Shown here: in pieces, positions 16,827 through 25,370 of the stretch | Layout: each line of letters opens with the position of its first letter | How positions within the stretch are numbered: the first letter of the stretch is position 1 | NCBI GenBank assembly: GCA_049318625.1 | Contig: JBMOGA010000026.1 | Coordinates: forward strand, 1-48,228 | Direction of reading: 5' to 3' | From: JBMOGA01 sp049318625 | GTDB lineage: Bacteria; Pseudomonadota; Alphaproteobacteria; Rhizobiales; Hyphomicrobiaceae | Length of the DNA stretch: 48,228 nt | The notes under the pieces: model-generated | Databases searched by the model: none | Told to the model about the DNA's origin: nothing | The model's input: only the letters and a program-made list of their open reading frames with translations | Made by a program: the position numbers and the translations under genes

Positions 16827-16875
16827 ATGCCGCAATTTCGATCACCGTGCCGCAAACCCTATCACGATGCGGCAA
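16827..16875. repeat. Three palindromic TGC-S-GCA boxes with an exact 20-base period
   Basis: ATGCCGCAA (16827-16835), GTGCCGCAA (16847-16855) and ATGCGGCAA (16867-16875) recur every 20 bases. The core TGC[C/G]GCA is self-complementary apart from the central base. The second and third copies are also preceded by ATCAC. They lie in the gap between livK and the GAF gene, 50-100 bases upstream of the -24 element, which fits binding of a multimeric activator on one face of the DNA helix (two turns per copy). Confidence 0.6.
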
Positions 16876-16908
16876 CTGCGTGCCGGAAAGTTCGGCGCCC
16901 GGACTACC

Positions 16909-18042
16909 CTACGCCGGCGCCGCGACGGGACCGAGCCCGATGATGCGACGCACCTCCGCGATCGCCCGATCCATGGCCGCGATCTCCGTCTCGCCGATCG
17001 GATAGGGCTTGTGCATGTAGTGGATGGAAATCCAGCCGATCACGTGCCCATCCTCCCGCAGAATGGGACCGAGCATCTGGGCCTTCACATTGAAGACATT
17101 GACGAGCGCCCAAGGACCCGGCGGGTCGCTGTTGGTGAGGTCGGGCTGGACCAGCGTACGCCGGTTCCGCTCGAGCCAGCGCGCCGTCGCAGCCGAGCGG
17201 TGATGGATCAGCAGATCCGATTTCATCGACGGCGCATCGGGACCGAGCGATTCCGCGCATGGGAACTCGACCGACAAGCCACGGCGGATATCGTCGAGAC
17301 GCAGCGTCGTGCGGCTGCCATTGCCCGCGCGGCGCAACTCGTCCAGCACCTCGCTCATCTGCTGCTTCAGCCCCGCGATGTCTTCGGGCTCGGGTGGCAC
17401 CGATGCGGCCGGCGGCTCGGTCCACGGGCCGAGGCCCGCAGCGATTCCGGCGATGTAGGCCGGGCCGCCGAGCGCGATCCATGTCGCCGTCGCCTGGTTG
17501 GCGAACAGCATGGCCACCTGAAGGTCGGTGATGTCGTAGGTATTGCGGGCCTGGGCGGCGATGTTGAACATGCCGATCGCGCGCCCTTCCCACATCATCG
17601 GCGCGTACACCGCCGAGCCCATGCGCGCCGTCTTGAGGATCTGACGGAAGCTCGAGTCGTGATCGGTATTCGCCACCAGCACGGGCGCGCCGTGACGCAC
17701 CGTATGACCCGGCCGGCTGTCACGGATCGAGATCCGCAAAAACCTCTGCTCACTGGGGAAATCGTAGTCGGCGAGCAGGATCAGGTGATCACGCGCCGGC
17801 GCGGCGAAGAAGATGCCCGACACCTTGAAGTCCCGCTCGCCCGGCTTGAGCGCGCCCGGCTTGCTGCCCGCATCGAGGTCGCCGAGGATCGAGCGCGCCA
17901 CCCGCGTGAAGTGGCGCATGGCCGCCTCGGGGTCGCTCTCACTGCGAGCCAGTTCCGTCGCCTGATGCAATCCGGAAATGGCGCGCTCGAAGAAAAATGA
18001 ATCTTTGCCCAAGCGCGGCTCCATTGGCTGCCCGATGATCAT
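16909..18042 (-). CDS. Tandem GAF-domain protein, possible sensor
   Basis: The 377-residue cytoplasmic protein appears to hold two GAF-like sensory domains, about 25-200 and 230-370. Blocks such as HGAPVLVANTDHDSSFRQ, MGSAVYAPMMWEGRAIGMFN and, in the second half, MLGPILREDGHVIGWISIHY are typical GAF strands. No DNA-binding helix-turn-helix, AAA+ domain, kinase or cyclase domain is visible, so it could act only by protein contact or as a ligand-binding module. It lies between the liv and dpp operons, reads towards liv, and is divergent from dpp. Its own ribosome binding site is weak; ATG codons at 18042 and 18024 are both possible. A role in sensing the imported compounds is inferred from position. 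Confidence 0.6.
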   Translation of the reverse strand: MIIGQPMEPRLGKDSFFFERAISGLHQATELARSESDPEAAMRHFTRVARSILGDLDAGSKPGALKPGERDFKVSGIFFAAPARDHLILLADYDFPSEQRFLRISIRDSRPGHTVRHGAPVLVANTDHDSSFRQILKTARMGSAVYAPMMWEGRAIGMFNIAAQARNTYDITDLQVAMLFANQATATWIALGGPAYIAGIAAGLGPWTEPPAASVPPEPEDIAGLKQQMSEVLDELRRAGNGSRTTLRLDDIRRGLSVEFPCAESLGPDAPSMKSDLLIHHRSAATARWLERNRRTLVQPDLTNSDPPGPWALVNVFNVKAQMLGPILREDGHVIGWISIHYMHKPYPIGETEIAAMDRAIAEVRRIIGLGPVAAPA

Positions 18043-18088
18043 CAGGCTATCAAGCGGCGGGCATTTTTCAATCGCTTATCCTGATCGA

Positions 18089-18128
18089 ATTTTCACCATG
18101 AAACGCCGGTATTTTCACCAATGCCGCA
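18089..18128. repeat. Direct repeat and TGC-S-GCA box upstream of the dpp operon
   Basis: ATTTTCACCA occurs at 18089-18098 and again at 18111-18120, a 22-base period. The second copy runs directly into ATGCCGCAT (18121-18129), the same core box that is repeated upstream of livK, where TCACC also precedes it by one base. The elements lie 110-150 bases upstream of the sigma-54-like promoter of dpp and also within 50-90 bases of the divergent GAF gene start. Confidence 0.45.
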
Positions 18129-18237
18129 TTTGCTGGCGGACGATCCCAACACGTTTCGCCGGCACTTCCCCTGCGCCTCAATCTTTTCGGTCCTGTTATC
18201 AGCCGCTTCGACGGCCCACCGCGCTCGACCCCTCGAT

Positions 18238-18252
18238 TGGCATGCTCCTTGC
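18238..18252 (+). promoter_or_regulatory. Sigma-54 (-24/-12) promoter-like sequence before dppA
   Basis: TGGCATGCTCCTTGC matches TGGCACGNNNNTTGC except for T in place of C at the sixth base; a pyrimidine (T) also precedes it, and GG and GC are ten bases apart. The predicted start near 18264 leaves about 30 bases before the ATG at 18295. Confidence 0.55.
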
Positions 18253-18294
18253 GATTTTTATCCTGGTTCAGGTGGTCATCGTGGGAGCGAAGGC

Positions 18295-19866
18295 ATGCGA
18301 CGTTTGTGGATTCTGGCAGCCGTCTTGATGGCGCTCGTGGCCGATGGGGCGACGGCGAAAAACTTCCGGTACGCCTATCGGGTCGACCCGGCCTCGCTCG
18401 ACCCGCACGCACTCGCCGAGACGTTCACGCTGTCGTGGCTCGGCCAGATCTACGAGCCCCTCGTCGGACGCGGCCGCAATCTGGAACTGGTGCCGGCCCT
18501 TGCCCTCAAATGGGAGCAGCCCGACCCGACAACTTGGCGCTTTTATCTGCGCCCGAACGTGAGATTCGCGAACGGCGAAAGCTTTACGGCGGACGACGTC
18601 ATTTTCTCCGTCGGGCGCATCAAGTCGGAAGGCTCCGACATGGCCTATACGGTCGCGTCGGTGAAGGAGGTCAAGAAGATCGACGATCTCACCGTCGACT
18701 TCATCCTGACCAAGCCCAACCCCATCCTGCCCGTCCAGACCACGTCGACCTACATGATGAGCAAGGCGTGGGCCGAGGCGAACGGCGCCGCCAAGCCGTC
18801 GAGCGTGAAGGCCAAGGTGGAGAACTTCGCCACCAACAACACCAACGGCACGGGCGCCTTCCAGATCCAGTCCCGCCAGGTCGGCGTCAAGACGGTGCTG
18901 GTGCCGAACGCCAAATGGTGGGGCCCCAAGGAGCACAATCTCACCGAGGTGACGTTCACGCCGGTGCAGGCCGATGCGACCCGCGTGGCCGCGCTGCTGT
19001 CGGGTGAACTCGACATGATCTACCCGATCCCGCAGCAGGACATCGCCCGCATCAACGCGACGTCCAAGCACACCGTACTGACAGGCTTCGAGTTGCGCAC
19101 CATCTTCCTCAATCTCGATCAGGCGCGCGACGAGCTGGTCGAGTCGAACGTCAAGGGCAAGAACCCTTTCAAGGACAAGCGCGTCCGACAGGCCATGTAT
19201 CAGGCCATCGACATGACGGCGATCAAGGACCGCATCATGGGCGGCACCTCGAACATCGCCGGCATCATGGTCGCCCCCGGCATCAATGGTCACGACAAGG
19301 CGATCGACAGCCGCGTGCTGCCCTACAATCCCGACGCCGCCAAGAAGCTGCTGGCCGACGCCGGCTATCCGCAGGGCTTCGAGATCGGCATGGACTGCCC
19401 GAACGATCGCTACGTCAACGACGAGAAGATCTGTCAGGCCGTCGTCGGCATGCTGGCCCGGGTCGGCATCACCGTGAAGCTGCTCGCGCAGACCCGCACG
19501 AAGTACTTCGAGAAGATCCTCGCGCGCAACCAGACCTTCTCACTGCTCGGTTGGCAACCGCTGAGCTACGACGCCCACTCGACGCTCCAGGACGTCATCC
19601 ACACACCCGCCGACAAGATCGGCACCTACAATGTCGGCTCGTATGCCAATCCGGCCATCGACGCACTCACGGCCAAGATCGAGACCGAGGTCGATCAGGC
19701 GAAACGCCAGGCGCTGATCACTGAGGCCCTGACGTTGCACAAGGAGGATATCGGCCACATCCCGCTGCATCAGGCGGGCCTCGCCTGGGCCGTCCGCAAG
19801 GGCGTCTCGCTGACACTGCGCAACGATGACAGCCTCGAGCTGAAGTGGGTGAAGGTCGAAGACTGA
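18295..19866 (+). CDS. Peptide/opine-type ABC substrate-binding protein (DppA-like)
   Basis: This is a periplasmic binding protein of the SBP_bac_5 class, 523 residues, the normal length. A signal peptide (MRRLWILAAVLMALVADGATA) precedes the mature start KNFRYAYRVDPASLDPH. The family blocks LSWLGQIYEPLVGR, PTTWRFYLRPNVRFANGESFTADDV and VRQAMYQAIDMTAI are present. Members bind oligopeptides but also nickel, opines, glutathione and various amides, so the ligand is open. The ATG at 18295 has GGGAGCGAAGG upstream and starts the signal peptide; a longer frame from 18121 lacks such a site. It is the first gene of a six-gene operon with permeases, ATPases and an amidohydrolase. Confidence 0.9.
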   Translation: MRRLWILAAVLMALVADGATAKNFRYAYRVDPASLDPHALAETFTLSWLGQIYEPLVGRGRNLELVPALALKWEQPDPTTWRFYLRPNVRFANGESFTADDVIFSVGRIKSEGSDMAYTVASVKEVKKIDDLTVDFILTKPNPILPVQTTSTYMMSKAWAEANGAAKPSSVKAKVENFATNNTNGTGAFQIQSRQVGVKTVLVPNAKWWGPKEHNLTEVTFTPVQADATRVAALLSGELDMIYPIPQQDIARINATSKHTVLTGFELRTIFLNLDQARDELVESNVKGKNPFKDKRVRQAMYQAIDMTAIKDRIMGGTSNIAGIMVAPGINGHDKAIDSRVLPYNPDAAKKLLADAGYPQGFEIGMDCPNDRYVNDEKICQAVVGMLARVGITVKLLAQTRTKYFEKILARNQTFSLLGWQPLSYDAHSTLQDVIHTPADKIGTYNVGSYANPAIDALTAKIETEVDQAKRQALITEALTLHKEDIGHIPLHQAGLAWAVRKGVSLTLRNDDSLELKWVKVED

Positions 19867-19886
19867 AAGCGACGCCTGGAGGGATC

Positions 19887-20876
19887 ATGACCCGCTACCT
19901 GATCAGTCGATCCCTCCAGACCCTGCTCGTGGTTCTCGTGGCCGCGCTCGTTGCCTTTATCCTGTTTCGCTATGTGGGCGATCCCGTCAACAACATGGTC
20001 GGCCAGTCTGCATCGCTGGCCGACCGTGAGGCGATGCGCAAGGCCCTGGGCCTCGCCGACCCGCTGCTGGTCCAGTTCGCCCGCTTTCTCGCAAACCTTT
20101 CGACGGGTGATCTTGGAACGTCTTATCGCTTCGGCATGCCGGTCCGCACTCTGCTACTGGAGCGTTTGCCGGCCACGCTCGAGCTGTCGCTCGCGGCCAT
20201 GACGGTCGCCTTGGCGATCGGCATTCCCGCCGGAGTATGGACGGCGCTCAACCGAGGCTCAATGCTCGCCCACGCCATTCTGATCGCCTCCCTGGTCGGC
20301 GTCGCGTTGCCGACCTTCCTCATCGGCATTCTGCTCATCCTGCTGTTCTCCGTGACGCTCGGCTGGCTCCCGGCATTCGGGCGAGGTGGCGTCGTCGCGA
20401 TCGGCGGATGGACCACCGGCCTGCTGACGATCAGCGGATGGAAGGCGCTGATCCTGCCGAGCCTGACGCTCGGTCTCTTCCAGATGACCCTGATCATGCG
20501 CCTCGTGCGCGCCGAGATGCTCGAGGTCCTGCGCACCGACTACATCCGGTTTGCGCGCGCCCGTGGATTGGCTCCGCGCGTCGTCCACTACGACCATGCC
20601 TTGCGCAACACGCTGGTCCCGGTCATCACCATCGTCGGCCTGCAGTTCGGCAACATCTTCGCGTTTTCCATCATCGTGGAGACGGTGTTCCAATGGCCGG
20701 GGCTCGGCCTGCTCGTCATCCAGGCGATCCAGTTCGCGGATGTCCCGCTCTTGGCCGCCTATCTGATCCTCATCGCGTTCTGCTTCGCGACCATCAACCT
20801 CGCCGTCGACATCGCCTATGCCGCCATCGATCCGCGCGTCCGCGCCGGCGAACTCACAGGCACGCGGACACCATGA
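19887..20876 (+). CDS. ABC transporter permease DppB-like
   Basis: This is the first inner-membrane permease of the Dpp/Opp-type importer, 329 residues. The N-terminal helix LLVVLVAALVAFILFRYVGDPV is the standard DppB start, and the ABC-importer coupling segment is visible as EVLRTDYIRFARARGLAPRVVHYDHALRN split over the EAA loop. The C-terminal IVETVFQWPGLGLLVIQAI block also matches. The ATG at 19887 has GGAGGG three bases upstream. It follows dppA by 20 bases and overlaps the next permease by four bases (ATGA). Confidence 0.9.
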   Translation: MTRYLISRSLQTLLVVLVAALVAFILFRYVGDPVNNMVGQSASLADREAMRKALGLADPLLVQFARFLANLSTGDLGTSYRFGMPVRTLLLERLPATLELSLAAMTVALAIGIPAGVWTALNRGSMLAHAILIASLVGVALPTFLIGILLILLFSVTLGWLPAFGRGGVVAIGGWTTGLLTISGWKALILPSLTLGLFQMTLIMRLVRAEMLEVLRTDYIRFARARGLAPRVVHYDHALRNTLVPVITIVGLQFGNIFAFSIIVETVFQWPGLGLLVIQAIQFADVPLLAAYLILIAFCFATINLAVDIAYAAIDPRVRAGELTGTRTP

Positions 20877-21820
20877 CCACGCCAGCCGCAGCCACAGCCC
20901 GTTCCAGTGCATGGCACCGCTGGTGGGCAAGTGACATCGTCCACGAGTTCCGCCGATCTCCCGTTGCGATGATTGCAGCCTTCGTAGCTGTCGGCTTGGC
21001 CATCGCGGCCCTTTTCGCCCCCTGGCTCGCCCCCTTCGACGCCAGCAATCCGGCGACCGCGAACGTCGTCGACGCGCGTCTGCCGCCGGGCGCCGTGGGC
21101 CTGTTCGGCGACCGTTATCTGCTCGGAACGGACCCCCAGGGGCGCGACCTGTTGAGCGCCCTGTTGTACGGCCTCAGACTGTCCCTGACGGTCGGATTGG
21201 CGAGCGTCGGCCTGGCCGCATTCGTCGGCATCGTCCTCGGTCTGATCGCCGGTTACTTCGGCGGCCTTCTCGGCGCGACGATCATGCGGCTCGCGGACGT
21301 GCAGCTGTCGTTCCCCGCCATTCTCATCGCGCTCCTCGTCGACGGCATCTCGCGCACGGTGATGGACCGCGCCACCCACGAGCGCCTGGCGGTGGCCGTC
21401 ATCATCGTCGCGATCGCCGCTTCCTACTGGGTCCAGTACGCGCGCACCGTCCGCGGCCTCGTCCTCGTCGAGCGCACCAAGGAATACGTACTCGCCGCCC
21501 GGATCACCGGTGTCCGGACGCCGCGGATCCTGCTGACCCACGTATTGCCGAACGTCCTCGGCCCCGTGCTGGTCATCGCCACCATCAACCTCGCGCTCGC
21601 GATCCTCACCGAGGCCACGCTGTCGTTCCTCGGTGTCGGCGTGCCCCCGACACAGCCCTCCCTCGGTTCCCTGGTCCGGGTCGGGAACGAATTCCTGTTC
21701 TCCGGCGACTGGTGGATCTCGGTTCTCCCGGGCGCCGTCCTCGTCATCCTGTCGCTTGCCGTCAATGTGCTCGGAGATTGGCTGCGGGACGCGCTCAATC
21801 CGAAGTTGGCGGGCTCATGA
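20873..21820 (+). CDS. ABC transporter permease DppC-like
   Basis: This is the second permease, 315 residues. A cytoplasmic N-terminus is followed by a first helix (MIAAFVAVGLAIAALFAPWL). The diagnostic DppC block HLLGTDxxGRDxLS is present as YLLGTDPQGRDLLSALLYG, then the membrane core with an EAA-like loop (TKEYVLAARITGVRTPRILLTHVLPN) and the C-terminal LSFLGVGVPPTQPSLG. The start overlaps the previous stop, and the end overlaps the ATPase gene by four bases, so all four transport genes are coupled. Confidence 0.9.
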   Translation: MTTPAAATARSSAWHRWWASDIVHEFRRSPVAMIAAFVAVGLAIAALFAPWLAPFDASNPATANVVDARLPPGAVGLFGDRYLLGTDPQGRDLLSALLYGLRLSLTVGLASVGLAAFVGIVLGLIAGYFGGLLGATIMRLADVQLSFPAILIALLVDGISRTVMDRATHERLAVAVIIVAIAASYWVQYARTVRGLVLVERTKEYVLAARITGVRTPRILLTHVLPNVLGPVLVIATINLALAILTEATLSFLGVGVPPTQPSLGSLVRVGNEFLFSGDWWISVLPGAVLVILSLAVNVLGDWLRDALNPKLAGS

Positions 21821-22791
21821 CCCCGGTTCTGGACGTCGAGGATCTGACGATCGAGATCGCGACCCGCCACGGAACGGTGCTGGCGGTGGATGGCGTTTCA
21901 CTCGCGATCGAGGCCGGAGAGGTGCTCGGCGTTGTCGGGGAATCGGGCGCCGGAAAATCGATCACCGGAACCGCGATCCTCGGACTGCTCGAGCCGCCCG
22001 CACGCCTCGCCCGCGGCACGATCCGCCTCGAGGGCCGCCGCATCGACAATCTGCCCGAGGCGGAAATGCGCGGGCTGCGCGGCAGATCCATCGGCGCCGT
22101 GTTCCAGGACCCGCTGACCAGCCTCAATCCCCTGATACCGATCGGCCGTCAGATCACCCAGACGATCATGACCCACCTGCCGGTCTCGTTCAGCGAGGCG
22201 CGCGAGCGCGCCTACCGCCTCTTGAGCGAGGTCGGCATCCCGGCCGCGCGCGAACGCCTCCAGGCCTATCCCCACGAGCTTTCCGGCGGCATGCGTCAGC
22301 GCGTGGTTCTGGCCCTCGCCTTCTGCTGCGAGCCGCGACTGGTCATCGCCGATGAGCCGACCACGGCCCTCGACGTCTCCGTCCAGGCACAAGTGATCGA
22401 TGTATTGAAGCGCCTCGGCCGGGAGCATGGCACCGCCGTCATGCTCATCACCCACGACATGGGCGTGATCGCCGAAACGGCGGACCGGATAGCCGTCATG
22501 TACGCGGGCCGCCAGGCCGAGGTCGGCACCGCCGATGACGTACTCTATCGTCCGCGCCATCCGTATACGCAGGGCCTGATGGCCTCGATTCCCACCATCG
22601 AAGCCCGACGCGACGAACTCGTCCAGATCGAGGGCACGATGCCACGGCCAGGCGCACTGCCGACCGGCTGCGCATTTCATCCCCGCTGCCGGGACCGCCT
22701 GCCGCGCTGCGCCGCCGAGCGCCCGCCGCTCGGCACGTCCGGCCGAGCCGGCGCTGCCTGCTGGCTGGCCGCGTCGCAGGCGACGCCATGA
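21817..22791 (+). CDS. ABC transporter ATPase DppD-like
   Basis: This ATPase of the Dpp/Opp type has 324 residues. Walker A is GESGAGKS, the Q-loop is in GAVFQDPLTSLNP, the signature is LSGGMRQRV, Walker B is LVIADEPTTALD and the switch His is in LITHDMG. The C-terminal extension with the HPYTQGLMASIP stretch and the Cys cluster CAFHPRC...RC is typical of this subfamily, where it can hold an iron-sulfur cluster. It energises uptake together with the next gene product, forming a heterodimer. Confidence 0.92.
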   Translation: MTPVLDVEDLTIEIATRHGTVLAVDGVSLAIEAGEVLGVVGESGAGKSITGTAILGLLEPPARLARGTIRLEGRRIDNLPEAEMRGLRGRSIGAVFQDPLTSLNPLIPIGRQITQTIMTHLPVSFSEARERAYRLLSEVGIPAARERLQAYPHELSGGMRQRVVLALAFCCEPRLVIADEPTTALDVSVQAQVIDVLKRLGREHGTAVMLITHDMGVIAETADRIAVMYAGRQAEVGTADDVLYRPRHPYTQGLMASIPTIEARRDELVQIEGTMPRPGALPTGCAFHPRCRDRLPRCAAERPPLGTSGRAGAACWLAASQATP

Positions 22792-23834
22792 CATCCACCA
22801 CCAAGCCGTTGGTGATCGTGGAGGGTCTCTCCAAAAGGTTCCGCGCCGGTGGATCTGTACTCGGGAAGATGTTCAAGCGGCTGGCCCCGCGCGAGGTCCG
22901 AGCCGTCGAAAACGTCTCGTTTGCCATCGAGCGCGGGGAAACGTTCGCGATCGTCGGAGAATCGGGTTGCGGCAAGTCCACCATCGCGCGGTGTCTCGCC
23001 GGTATCGAGCAGCCAACCAGCGGCCGCATCACACTGCGCGGCCTGGATATCGAGGACGCACCCTCCCGCAAAGCCCTGCGGAGCCAGTTGCAGATGATAT
23101 TCCAGGACCCCTATGCCAGCCTCGATCCCCGTTGGCGGGTCCGCGACATCATCGCCGAGCCGATCGTGACCCACCAGCTCGAGCCGACGGCACGCGCACG
23201 CAGCGCCCGGGTCGATGATCTGCTCGGACGGGTCGGCCTCGTGCCCGAGGACGGCGCGAAGTTTCCCCACCAGTTCTCCGGCGGCCAGCGCCAGCGCATC
23301 TCGATTGCCCGCGCGCTCGCGAGCCGACCCGCCTTCCTGATCTGCGACGAGCCGACGTCCGCCCTCGACGTATCGGTGCAGGCGCAGGTCCTGAACCTCA
23401 TGCGCCGCCTGCAACGCGAACTCGGCGTCACCTATCTTCTGATCTCACACAATCTGGCGGTGGTCGCCCACATGGCCGACCGTATCGGCGTCATGTACCT
23501 CGGCCGCATCGTCGAGCAGGGACCCGCCGACACCATCCTGAGGCGGCCCGCACATCCCTACACCCGCCTGCTGCTCGACACCGTCCCTTCCATTTCCGCC
23601 CGCCGCAGCGGGCGCCCGCGCCGCCCCCTCGAGGGCGAGGTGCCGAGCCCGCTGGCGCCGCCGCCGGGCTGCACGTTCCATCCCCGGTGCCCGCTGGCGA
23701 ACGCCCGATGCCGGACTGAAATACCGGCCGAGACCCTGCTGGACGACGGCCATCGCGTCCAATGTCATGCCGTCGTGGAAAACCGCCTACCGCCGCGGTC
23801 GAACCCAATCGCAGCCAACGGAGAACTCCCATGA
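22788..23834 (+). CDS. ABC transporter ATPase DppF-like
   Basis: This is the partner ATPase, 348 residues. Walker A is GESGCGKS, the Q-loop is in MIFQDPYASLDPRWRV, the signature is FSGGQRQRI, Walker B is LICDEPTSALD and the switch region is LISHNLAVVAHMADRIGVMYLG. The C-terminal PLAPPPGCTFHPRCP segment is typical of DppF/OppF. The gene overlaps both neighbours by four bases. The overlap at its end couples it directly to the amidohydrolase, which ties the enzyme to the transporter. Confidence 0.92.
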   Translation: MTSTTKPLVIVEGLSKRFRAGGSVLGKMFKRLAPREVRAVENVSFAIERGETFAIVGESGCGKSTIARCLAGIEQPTSGRITLRGLDIEDAPSRKALRSQLQMIFQDPYASLDPRWRVRDIIAEPIVTHQLEPTARARSARVDDLLGRVGLVPEDGAKFPHQFSGGQRQRISIARALASRPAFLICDEPTSALDVSVQAQVLNLMRRLQRELGVTYLLISHNLAVVAHMADRIGVMYLGRIVEQGPADTILRRPAHPYTRLLLDTVPSISARRSGRPRRPLEGEVPSPLAPPPGCTFHPRCPLANARCRTEIPAETLLDDGHRVQCHAVVENRLPPRSNPIAANGELP

Positions 23835-25333
23835 ACCTCAAGACACTGGTCGGCGCAATCGCGCTCGTCGGCGAAGAGATGAAGCCGAGTGACGGCGCCG
23901 TCGACATCGTCATCGAGAACGACCGCATCCGCGAAATCCGCCCCACCGGAGCAGCGGCGCCGGAAGGGACACCGATCGACATGCGTGACCGTCTCGTCAC
24001 CGCCGGGCTGATCAATTGCCACCACCACAGCCACGAGGGCTTCTACAAGGGCCGCAAGGACAACCTGCCACTCGAACTCTGGATGAACTACGTCCGGCCC
24101 TTGAAGCCCATCGACCTGTCGCCGCGCGAGGTCTACCTACGCACGATGATCGGCGCCATCGAGGCCGTCCGCAGCGGCACCACCACACTGTGCGACGACA
24201 TGAACGTCTCGCCGCGCATCCGCCCCGATCACGTCGAGGCCGTCTTCCAGGCCTACGAGGATATCGGCATTCGCGCCAACGTCGGGATCACGCTGTTCGA
24301 CCGACCGTTCTTCCGCGCCGTCCCGTTCGTCGATGAGGAGTTCCCGGCCGAGTTGCTGAAGGAATTCGATTCGACGCCGATGTATTCGTCGGACGAACTT
24401 CTGGCCTTCGTCGAGGGTCTCGCCAAGAACCACCATCCCACCCGCAAGCGCGTCAGCTACATGGCCGCGCCATCGGCACCGCAGCGCTGCACCGAAGACT
24501 TCATCAAACGCGTCCGCCGCTTCGCCGACGACTACGATCTGCCCGTCATGATGCATGTGCAGGAAACCCGCATGCAGGTCGTGATGGGCCAGCTCTGGTA
24601 CGGCTCGACCATGGTCGAATATCTCCACCGTATCGGCTTCATGAAACCCAACACCCAATTCATTCACGGCATCTGGCTCAACCCGCGGGAAATCGACTTG
24701 CTGGCCCGTACCGGTGTGACGGTGCAGCACAATCCACCATCCAACCTGAAAGTGGGCTCTGGCCTCGCGCCGGTGCGGGCCCTGCTCGACGCCGGCGTCA
24801 ATGTCAGCCTCGGCACCGACGGCTGCGGCTCCATAGAGGGCACCGACATGCAGAATTCGCTCTATCTGGCGGGACTGCTGCAGAAGCTGCGCGGCGATCA
24901 CACCAGCTGGGTCGGCGCCGACGACGCCTACAAATTCGCCACGGTCGGCGGCGCCAAGGCGCTTGGCCGCGGCCACGAACTCGGCGCCATCGTGCCGGGC
25001 CGCAAGGCCGACCTGACGACCTACCGCATCAAGAGCATCCCCTTCACGCCCTACAACAACCCGGTTCAGCAACTCGTCTACGCGGCCACCCGGGCCGAGG
25101 TCGACAGCGTCTTCGTCGATGGCGAGCGGATCCTCGAAGGCGGCAACTTCAGCCGCATCGACGAGGCCGCGATCATCGACGAGATCCACGCCGCGCACGA
25201 GCGGATCGCGCCTCTGCTGACCCAGTCCGAAGCCGATGTCGAACGGCTGCGCGCACCCTACGAAAGGATCTATCGCCGCTGTCAGTGCCACGACATCGCC
25301 ACCGACACCTACCCGGCACGCTTCTCGCACTGA
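23831..25333 (+). CDS. Amidohydrolase, AtzA/TrzN/SAH-deaminase-like
   Basis: This is a 500-residue metal-dependent hydrolase of the ATZ/TRZ branch of the amidohydrolase superfamily, whose members remove amino groups or chlorine from N-heterocycles or deaminate adenosine derivatives. The metal motif reads LINCHHHSHEG (His64-His66). Later ligands fall in MMHVQET, FIHGIWLNP and the GTDGCGS block, and the C-terminal GAIVPGRKADLTTYR closes the composite beta domain. It is the last gene of the dpp-type operon, coupled to the ATPase by an ATGA overlap. A substrate imported by this transporter, probably a nitrogen heterocycle or amide, is inferred; no specific compound can be assigned. Confidence 0.85.
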   Translation: MNLKTLVGAIALVGEEMKPSDGAVDIVIENDRIREIRPTGAAAPEGTPIDMRDRLVTAGLINCHHHSHEGFYKGRKDNLPLELWMNYVRPLKPIDLSPREVYLRTMIGAIEAVRSGTTTLCDDMNVSPRIRPDHVEAVFQAYEDIGIRANVGITLFDRPFFRAVPFVDEEFPAELLKEFDSTPMYSSDELLAFVEGLAKNHHPTRKRVSYMAAPSAPQRCTEDFIKRVRRFADDYDLPVMMHVQETRMQVVMGQLWYGSTMVEYLHRIGFMKPNTQFIHGIWLNPREIDLLARTGVTVQHNPPSNLKVGSGLAPVRALLDAGVNVSLGTDGCGSIEGTDMQNSLYLAGLLQKLRGDHTSWVGADDAYKFATVGGAKALGRGHELGAIVPGRKADLTTYRIKSIPFTPYNNPVQQLVYAATRAEVDSVFVDGERILEGGNFSRIDEAAIIDEIHAAHERIAPLLTQSEADVERLRAPYERIYRRCQCHDIATDTYPARFSH

Positions 25334-25370
25334 CGCCGCATCGGCGCCGGGGCCTTGACCCGACAGGAGT

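Noticed and set aside
16682..16908. NtrC-type enhancer sites in the livK upstream region
   Set aside because: No GCAC-N7-GTGC pair with correct spacing was found. The repeated boxes have a different core (TGC-S-GCA).
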